DNA of 11,557 bases from the NCBI GenBank assembly GCA_946477805.1, contig CAMKZP010000060.1, positions 1 through 11,557 of the forward strand, in the 5' to 3' direction. Made by a program: the position numbers and the translations under genes. Of the stretch, positions 6,736-11,557 are shown one piece after another. A model generated the notes under the pieces. That model saw only the letters and a program-made list of their open reading frames with translations, did not search any database and was not told the origin of the DNA. Every line of letters begins with the position of its first letter. Position 1 is the stretch's first letter. The stretch is from an uncultured Enterobacter sp. GTDB lineage: Bacteria; Pseudomonadota; Gammaproteobacteria; Enterobacterales; Enterobacteriaceae.

Positions 6736-7467
6736 TTAAGCGATGTAGTGGAAGAGTTCGGGAAGATCTTTCCAGATATGCTTTCTGGCAGCATTGAGCA
6801 GGATGGTACGCATTTGCTGGCGGGCGGCCTCGGGACGTTTCATGCGGATGTTTTCAAACAATAAAAAATGGTCGTCCACAGCGGGATGTGACTCGCGCAC
6901 ATCTTTTTCCAGCGTCTGGCGAAATGAGAGAACCATCGCCGCGGAGAGGGCATTGCCCAGGGCCAGCAGGAAGGGGTTGTGGGTTGCGCGCAGCAGCGCC
7001 TGGTGAAAGGCGAGATCGCCCTCTTCAAATAACGCCCGTTCCGCCTCTGTTTGCCCCCGCCGCATCAGGCTCAGTGCATCTTCGAGAGCGGCAAGATCGT
7101 GGCCGGTGGCGTTCAGGGCGGCAAGGGTGGCGACATCGGGTTCAAAGATGAGGCGCGCCACCATCAGCTGTTCTACGAGTTCAGGTCCGACTTCACCTTC
7201 AGCCAGCCAGCTCAGGACATCCGCATCCAGCAGATTCCACATCTCGCGGTTATTCACCGTAGTGCGTTTTTTGGGCTGAATAGCGATAAGACCTTTGGCC
7301 GCCAGGAACTGCAGCGCATTACGCACGGATGTCCGGGAGACCCCATATTGCCCTGCTAGTTCGTTTTCTCCCGGCAGCGAACAACCCGGAGGAAAATCGC
7401 CATGGAGGATACGGATTGCAATATGCCTGGTGACGGTTTCAGCAAGTGTAATTTGCGGTGGTCTCAT
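6736..7467 (-). CDS. dgoR: GntR-family (FadR subfamily) repressor, DgoR-like
   Basis: A 243-residue transcription factor with an N-terminal winged helix-turn-helix (about 5-72; recognition region GVSRTSVRNALQFLAAKGLI, 42-61) and a C-terminal all-helical FCD effector domain (about 98-232). In the FCD domain, D151 and H155 (GDLAFH) and H200 (DDHFLLF) occupy metal-site positions. The fourth usual His near MRTILLN (219-225) is absent, as it also appears to be in E. coli DgoR. The linker block NREMWNLLDADVLSWL (73-88) closely parallels the DgoR segment with WNYLDTDVLQW, which supports the assignment over other FadR paralogs. DgoR represses the dgo operon and is released by D-galactonate; the same role is inferred here. 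The gene is followed after 97 bases by dgoK, with the operators between them. The start at 7467 has only a weak ribosome site (TGGGAC), and no later Met would keep the whole DNA-binding domain. Confidence 0.9.
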   Translation of the reverse strand: MRPPQITLAETVTRHIAIRILHGDFPPGCSLPGENELAGQYGVSRTSVRNALQFLAAKGLIAIQPKKRTTVNNREMWNLLDADVLSWLAEGEVGPELVEQLMVARLIFEPDVATLAALNATGHDLAALEDALSLMRRGQTEAERALFEEGDLAFHQALLRATHNPFLLALGNALSAAMVLSFRQTLEKDVRESHPAVDDHFLLFENIRMKRPEAARQQMRTILLNAARKHIWKDLPELFHYIA

Positions 7468-7498
7468 GTTGTCCCAGCTGAAATTTAGAATCTGCCCT

Positions 7499-7528
7499 AT
7501 AGTAAGCCATCCAGTGAGATGAAACCAA
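7499..7528 (-). promoter_or_regulatory. Candidate promoter of the dgoR-like gene
   Basis: On the minus strand TTGGTT (7523-7528) and TACTAT (7499-7504) are spaced by 18 bases, a fair sigma-70 arrangement with the -10 about 30 bases before the regulator start codon. Each hexamer departs from consensus at two or three positions, so this is only a candidate. No copy of the TTGTA-N-TACAA operator is seen here, so autoregulation by this route is not supported. Confidence 0.35.
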
Positions 7529-7642
7529 CAATGAACGGCCAGATGCGCAGTGCGAGGAAAGCGGCCTTGTTATCACGCGCCTTATTTATCTGCTTTATTT
7601 GAGAGGATGAAAAACTTCAGAGGTTTTTATTTAAGAAAATCT

Positions 7643-7673
7643 ACAGGGAAGAATCTGAAAATCATTCCCCTGT
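7643..7673. other. Imperfect inverted repeat upstream of tpsB
   Basis: ACAGGG (7643-7648) plus GAAT (7651-7654) pair with ATTC (7664-7667) plus CCCTGT (7668-7673), giving ten base pairs with a two-base AA bulge and a nine-base loop. No T run follows on the plus strand, so it is not a terminator for plus-strand transcripts. It lies just before the candidate tpsB promoter and could be an activator or repressor site, or a leader hairpin if transcription starts further upstream. Confidence 0.35.
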
Positions 7674-7674
7674 G

Positions 7675-7703
7675 TTTACTAAGTGTTAAAAAATATTTAC
7701 GAT
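7675..7703 (+). promoter_or_regulatory. Candidate promoter of the two-partner secretion operon
   Basis: TTTACT (7675-7680) and TACGAT (7698-7703) are separated by 17 bases, each with four of six consensus bases. This would put a transcript start near 7710, some 30 bases before the GTG proposed for tpsB. Other weak hexamers exist in the AT-rich stretch, so the choice is tentative. Confidence 0.3.
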
Positions 7704-7739
7704 TGCTCACAAAAGAAACGCACTACAGTGAGTTGGCAT

Positions 7740-9433
7740 GTGAAAGGGATTTCCACAGTAAAATCAGTTCGTTGCGTTTTTATAACAGGATGTGTCTTTT
7801 TCTGTACCTTGACGGCCCCCTTTCAGCCGCCGAACTTTCGCCTGCAGACCGTTCTGACATTCAGCAGCAACAGTTACAGCGTCTGGAAGAAAACCAGCGC
7901 CAGCGTGATGAACTCAATCGTAGTGTGGTGCTGCCGCGTGCTCCCCAGCCAGCGACAACACCGTCGGTGCAAGGCCCGTGCTTTATCATCAATCGCGTTG
8001 AGCTCACGGGGGCAACGCTGCTCACCTCGTCTGCAGCAAAAAAAATCACCGCTTCCCGTATTGGGCAATGTCTTAATATCACCCAGCTCAATGACCTGAC
8101 CAACGCGGTATCCGACTGGTACATCAGCCGCGGGTATATCACCAGCCGCGCGTTTTTAACCGAGCAGGATCTCTCTGACGGTGTGCTACATCTTGCTGTG
8201 CTGGAAGGCAAGCTGCAGCAAATCAGACTTGAAGGAGTTCCGGCCCGCACGCTGCGAATGACCTTCCCGGGGCTGGAGGGAAAAATACTCAACCTGCGCG
8301 ATATTGAGCAGGGGATGGAGCAGCTTAATCGCGTGCGTCAGAGACCTGTGGACATTGAGATTCTCCCGGGCGACACGCAGGGTTATTCCATCGTTAATCT
8401 GACGGCGACACCGGAATTCCCGCTCAACGCCTCTGTCAGCGTTGACAACAGCGGGCAAAAAAGCACCGGGACCGGACAACTCAGCGGCGCGCTGTACGGC
8501 AATAATCTGCTGGGGCTTGCCGACAAGTGGTTTATCAGCGGCGGGCGCAGCAGTGATTTTTCCAACAGCCATGACGCACAAAACTTCGCCGCCGGGCTCA
8601 GCGTGCCCTATGGCTACGGCCTGCTGGATTACAGCTACAGCTGGAGCAATTATCTCAGCACCCTCGATAACAACGGCTATCTGTGGCAATCCACCGGCGA
8701 CAGTGAAACCCATCGCCTGAGCGGCTCCTGGGTAGTGTTCCGCAACGGGGATATCAAAACCGGCGTTTCGCTGGGCGTAACGCACCGCATCAACCACAAC
8801 TATCTCGATAACGTGTTGCTGGCGACCAGCAGCCGTAAACTCTCCAGCCTCTCTTTCGGCATTAGCCATACGCAAAAAATTGCCTCAGGCGTTGCCACTC
8901 TGAACCCGACCTTTACCCAGGGCGTGCCGTGGTTTGGGGCGGAAAACGACAATGACAAACACGGCGATGTGCCAAAGGCAGAATTTCGCAAATGGAGCGT
9001 AAACGGCAGCTTTCAGCGCCCCGTTGCTGACAGGCTGTGGTGGCTAACCAGCGTCTATTTCCAGTGGTCACCTGACCGGTTGTACGGCAGCGAGCGTCTG
9101 ACGCTGGGCGGCGAAAGCTCCGTACGCGGCTTTAAGGAGCAATATCTCTCCGGGGATAACGGCGGCTACTGGCGAAACGAACTCAATTATTCGCTCTTTA
9201 CGCTGCCTTGGGTCGGTGATGTTGGGGCGATGGCCGCCATAGACGGCGGCTGGCTAAAGAAAGACGGTTTTGACCGCTACGCCTCCGGCACCCTGTGGGG
9301 CGCGGCGCTGGGGCTGACCAGCGCTAACCGCTGGCTGACAAGCCAGTTTACCCTCGGGACACCGCTGGATTATCCGGACTGGCTGGCACCGGATCATCTC
9401 GTTATTAACTATCGCGTATCAGTGGCATTTTAA
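7740..9433 (+). CDS. TpsB outer-membrane transporter (ShlB/FhaC/CdiB family), apparent 5' frameshift
   Basis: This outer-membrane pore secretes and activates the TpsA protein encoded next. The mature part is intact: a Gln-rich N-terminal plug-helix region (ELSPADRSDIQQQQ onward, from about 7829), a first POTRA domain from FIINRVEL (about 7982-8210), a second POTRA (about 8215-8420), then a 16-strand-type beta barrel to the end. The conserved L6-loop motif VRGF lies at 9122-9133 and the protein ends in Phe (YRVSVAF), as expected for Bam-dependent insertion. The 5' end is odd. The mature frame continues upstream to 7550 but offers no credible signal peptide; ATG 7790 gives only MCLFLYLDGPLSAAE, without positive charge. 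The frame starting at GTG 7740 reads MKGISTVKSVRCVFITGC and on into a hydrophobic stretch, a good signal peptide that would join the mature protein if the C run at 7816-7820 had one more C. Coordinates given assume that joined gene; the alternative is an intact unusual ORF from ATG 7607. Function is confident, the start is not. Confidence 0.82.
7816..7820 (+). other. Five-C run where the two tpsB frames meet
   Basis: Upstream of this run the signal-peptide-like reading is in the frame of 7740; downstream the mature TpsB reading is in the frame of 7829. Adding a single C would give ...TLTAPLSAAELSPAD, an ordinary signal-peptidase junction. The run is short for classical slipped-strand phase variation, so a fixed mutation, ribosomal slippage on the proline codon or a sequencing error all remain possible. 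Confidence 0.5.
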
Positions 9434-9440
9434 GGACAGG
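9432..9440 (+). promoter_or_regulatory. Ribosome binding site of tpsA
   Basis: AAGGACAGG overlaps the end of the tpsB stop codon and lies 4-12 bases before the ATG at 9445. It offers two purine-rich anti-SD matches, of which AAGGA has the better spacing (eight bases). It fixes the tpsA start and implies co-translation with tpsB from one transcript. Confidence 0.75.
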
Positions 9441-9444
9441 GACC

Positions 9445-11557
9445 ATGGAACAGGAAAACGTTCGTTTTTCACAGCGTGCGCTCAGCATCTTACTCAGTAC
9501 CCTGATTGCCACTCAGCCACTGCTGCCAGCCGCGGCGGCAACCATGACGCCCTCCGGCACGACGCAGATGGACAAAGCGGCCAACGGCGTGCCTGTCGTC
9601 AATATTGCGACCCCCAATCAGTCCGGTATTTCCCATAACAAATATAACGATTACAACGTTGGCAAAGAGGGGCTTATTCTTAATAACGCCACCGGAAAGC
9701 TCAACCAGACCCAGCTTGGCGGCCTGATCCAGAACAACCCCAATCTGAAAGCCGGGCAGGAAGCCAAAGGCATTATCAACGAAGTGACCGGCAGCAACCG
9801 CTCGCAGCTGCAGGGCTATACCGAAGTGGCCGGTAAAGCGGCCAACGTGATTGTCGCTAACCCGTATGGCATTACCTGTAACGGCTGCGGATTTATCAAC
9901 ACCCCGAATGCGACCCTGACCACCGGCAAACCGGTGCTTGATGCAAACGGCAATTTGCAGTCGCTGGACGTAACGAAAGGCGCCGTCACCATCGAAGGTG
10001 CGGGGCTGGACGGTAGCCAGAGCGACGCGGTATCGATTATCTCCCGCGCCACCGAAATCAATGCCGGTTTGTACGCCAAAGATCTTAAGGTGGTTGCTGG
10101 CGCAAACCGCGTCGCGGCAGACGGCAGCGTCAGCGCGCTGAAAGGCGAAGGCACGGCCCCGAAGGTGGCGGTAGACACCGGCGCGCTGGGCGGCATGTAC
10201 GCCAACCGTATTCATCTGGTCTCCAGCGAAAAAGGGATGGGGGTAAACCTTGGCAACCTGAACGCGCGGCAGGGGGATATCAGACTTAATGCCAGCGGCA
10301 GGCTGGTGGTGAACAACAGCCTTTCCAGCGGTGCGTTCACCGCGAAAGGGCAAAGTCTTACCCTGACGGGAGACCACCAGGCGGGCGGCGACATCGTTGC
10401 GTCCGGACAAGATGCGCTGGCGCTGAATAGCGCACAGATTTCTGCAGGCCAGGATCTCCAGTTATCCAGCAGCGGGGTGCTTTCACAGAATAGCGGGTTG
10501 ATAACTGCCGGGCGGGATACGACGCTGAGCGCAAAACAGCTCACCCAAAGCACAGAGGCTCAGGCCGGGGCCGGGCGTAATCTTGCTGTCACCGCCACAG
10601 ACACCGCCACCCTGCTTGGCAAAAACGCGGCAGAGCAGAATGCCACTCTGTCAGCGGGCGAGCTCAGGACCGGCTCGTCCGTCAGCGCGGTCAACGATCT
10701 TTCGCTCAGGGCAACGCAACGCGCGGTGCTGGACGGCTCGCTGGTCGCCGGAAACCGCCTCTCTGCGCAAGGCGGGGCGATTACCCAGCGCGGAAACCTG
10801 AGCGCCACGGGGATTGCCCTTAGCGGCCAGTCTCTGGTTCAGGAGAGCAGCGGTAAAACCAACGCCAGCGGTAACGTCACGCTGAATGCTGCCGGTAATG
10901 CTGCGCTGAACGGCAGCACCGTGGCCGGAAAATCGCTTTCATCCACAACGGGGAGCCTGACTACGCGGGGTTCGCTAACCGCAGGGGAGGATTTGCTGCT
11001 TAATACGGGCACTTTCACCCACGACGGCACCCTTCAGGGCAAGACGCTGCGCATCGCGGGCACCGACATCACCAGTACCGGCTCAATGACCAGCGGCAGC
11101 ACGCTGGAGATCGACGGACGTAATGTGACCCTGAAAGGTGACGCTGGCGCGAAAACCAGCGCCACGATCGTCGCCAGCGGCAGGCTGGATAACAGCGGAA
11201 AACTGGTCGGTGACGACACCCTGAACCTGAGCGCCGCGCAGCTGAACAACAGCGGTACGCTTTCTGGGGCAAAAGGGCTGACCGCAACGACGGGAACATT
11301 GACCGCTGGCGCAACGTCGGTCATCCATAGCGACGGGGATATCGCGCTTAATGCCGGGAGCGCATCGCTTGCCGGAGAAACCAGCGCGGGCGGAAAGGTG
11401 GCCGTGAAGGGCGACGCCCTACATACCGCGACAACGTCCCAGCTTCAGGGCCGGGACGTGACCCTTGAGGTACAGACCGCAGAGCTTAACGGCACCCAGA
11501 CCGCCGCCGCTAATCTGACGATGGCTGCGCGCGACAGTCTGACGCACACGGGTAAAA
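9445..11557 (+). CDS. TpsA exoprotein, filamentous hemagglutinin/CdiA-like, 3'-truncated by window edge
   Basis: This is the start (704 codons, no stop) of a very large secreted beta-helical protein that TpsB exports. The N-terminus, MEQENVRFSQRALSILLSTL then IATQPLLPAAAA, is a long CdiA-style signal peptide with cleavage probably near residue 32. The TPS secretion domain follows (about 35-290), with GISHNKYNDYNV (61-72), the NPYGI motif (139-143) and the adjacent CNGCGFINT (145-153) typical of the CdiA/hemagglutinin branch. From about residue 295 come Gly/Ser/Thr/Asn-rich FHA-type repeats that run off the edge. Family members reach 2,500-5,000 residues, so at least two thirds are unseen, including any receptor-binding region, VENN-type pretoxin boundary and C-terminal toxin. 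Gene order tpsB-tpsA matches cdiBAI of enterobacteria, so a CDI toxin is plausible, but an adhesin or ShlA-type hemolysin cannot be ruled out. Confidence 0.92.
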   Translation, partial: MEQENVRFSQRALSILLSTLIATQPLLPAAAATMTPSGTTQMDKAANGVPVVNIATPNQSGISHNKYNDYNVGKEGLILNNATGKLNQTQLGGLIQNNPNLKAGQEAKGIINEVTGSNRSQLQGYTEVAGKAANVIVANPYGITCNGCGFINTPNATLTTGKPVLDANGNLQSLDVTKGAVTIEGAGLDGSQSDAVSIISRATEINAGLYAKDLKVVAGANRVAADGSVSALKGEGTAPKVAVDTGALGGMYANRIHLVSSEKGMGVNLGNLNARQGDIRLNASGRLVVNNSLSSGAFTAKGQSLTLTGDHQAGGDIVASGQDALALNSAQISAGQDLQLSSSGVLSQNSGLITAGRDTTLSAKQLTQSTEAQAGAGRNLAVTATDTATLLGKNAAEQNATLSAGELRTGSSVSAVNDLSLRATQRAVLDGSLVAGNRLSAQGGAITQRGNLSATGIALSGQSLVQESSGKTNASGNVTLNAAGNAALNGSTVAGKSLSSTTGSLTTRGSLTAGEDLLLNTGTFTHDGTLQGKTLRIAGTDITSTGSMTSGSTLEIDGRNVTLKGDAGAKTSATIVASGRLDNSGKLVGDDTLNLSAAQLNNSGTLSGAKGLTATTGTLTAGATSVIHSDGDIALNAGSASLAGETSAGGKVAVKGDALHTATTSQLQGRDVTLEVQTAELNGTQTAAANLTMAARDSLTHTGK
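10330..11557 (+). repeat. FHA-type beta-helix repeat region within tpsA
   Basis: The encoded protein repeats a loose unit of about 20 residues with the pattern L-x-L-x-A/G, then Gly-Asn/Asp turns, for example SAGQDLQLSSSGVLSQNSG, TAGRDTTLSAKQLTQST, TAGEDLLLNTGTFTHDGT and VASGRLDNSGKLVGDD. Such repeats form the right-handed beta-helix stalk of FhaB and CdiA. The repeats are diverged at DNA level, with no long exact duplications seen, so they are ancient rather than recent tandem copies. Confidence 0.6.

Larger units (their letters stand above)
7468..7739. other. AT-rich divergent intergenic region
   Basis: This stretch separates the minus-strand regulator gene from the plus-strand secretion locus. 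From about 7575 on it is clearly AT-richer than the genes on either side. It holds the promoter candidates and imperfect hairpin listed separately. A plus-strand frame is open from 7550 through this region into tpsB (first ATG at 7607), but its Lys/Leu/Tyr-rich translation has no family features and its only purine-rich motif, GAGAGG, touches the ATG. I therefore treat most of it as non-coding leader, with moderate confidence. Confidence 0.5.

Noticed and set aside
7550..7789. Long N-terminal extension of TpsB in the mature frame (from 7550 or ATG 7607)
   Set aside because: About 80 residues rich in Lys, Leu and Tyr with no secretion signal at the start do not fit the family; kept only as an alternative because the frame is formally open.
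8186..8875. Minus-strand 229-codon open frame opposite tpsB
   Set aside because: It is antisense to the POTRA and barrel coding region and no family features are visible.
9490..10410. Minus-strand 306-codon open frame opposite tpsA
   Set aside because: It is fully antisense to the TPS domain, whose motifs are unmistakable, and has no ribosome site or domain; a shadow frame.
10330..11557. Recent tandem duplication in tpsA
   Set aside because: The repeated character is at protein level only; no long identical DNA repeats were seen.

Overview
The window looks like chromosomal DNA from a GC-rich member of the Enterobacteriaceae (Enterobacter, Leclercia or Klebsiella-like). The basis is the codon usage, the close resemblance of several products to E. 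coli proteins (GalP, DgoA, DgoK, DgoR, recalled from memory), and an enterobacterial CdiB/CdiA-style two-partner secretion pair. The genus cannot be fixed from the sequence alone. No tRNA, rRNA, insertion sequence or CRISPR array was seen.

Region 1 (1-7467, all minus strand) is a catabolic operon of the dgo type. In transcription order it holds a DgoR-like GntR/FadR repressor, then DgoK (2-dehydro-3-deoxygalactonokinase), DgoA (2-dehydro-3-deoxy-6-phosphogalactonate aldolase), an SMP-30/regucalcin-type sugar lactonase, a GalP/AraE-type sugar:H+ symporter, a DgoT/TtuB-type acid transporter of the anion:cation symporter family, and the first 458 codons of an IlvD/Edd-family dehydratase that runs off the left edge. 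From dgoK on the genes are packed tightly: two junctions are ATGA overlaps and the other gaps are 4, 27 and 12 bases. A pair of repressor-like palindromes 22 bases apart lies just before dgoK. Compared with the E. coli dgoRKADT operon, the enolase-superfamily dehydratase DgoD is not seen; an IlvD/Edd enzyme takes the corresponding slot, and a lactonase and a free-sugar transporter are added. Read together, the genes could take up D-galactose (or a related sugar) and D-galactonate, open the lactone, dehydrate the acid to 2-keto-3-deoxygalactonate, phosphorylate it and split it to pyruvate and glyceraldehyde 3-phosphate. The sugar dehydrogenase that would make the lactone is not in the window.

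Region 2 (7468-about 7739) is the divergent intergenic stretch between the repressor gene and the secretion locus. It is AT-rich compared with both sides and holds weak promoter candidates and an imperfect hairpin.

Region 3 (about 7740-11557, plus strand) is a two-partner secretion locus: an outer-membrane TpsB (ShlB/FhaC/CdiB family) followed 11 bases later by the first 704 codons of a large TpsA exoprotein (hemagglutinin/CdiA-like) that runs off the right edge. The order matches cdiBA, but any C-terminal toxin and immunity gene would lie outside the window, so contact-dependent inhibition is plausible and not shown. The tpsB gene has an odd 5' end. The mature protein is in one frame, while the best signal-peptide-like segment is in another, and the two would be joined by a single extra C in a five-C run at 7816-7820. 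This may be a frameshift mutation, a phase-variable switch or a sequencing error.
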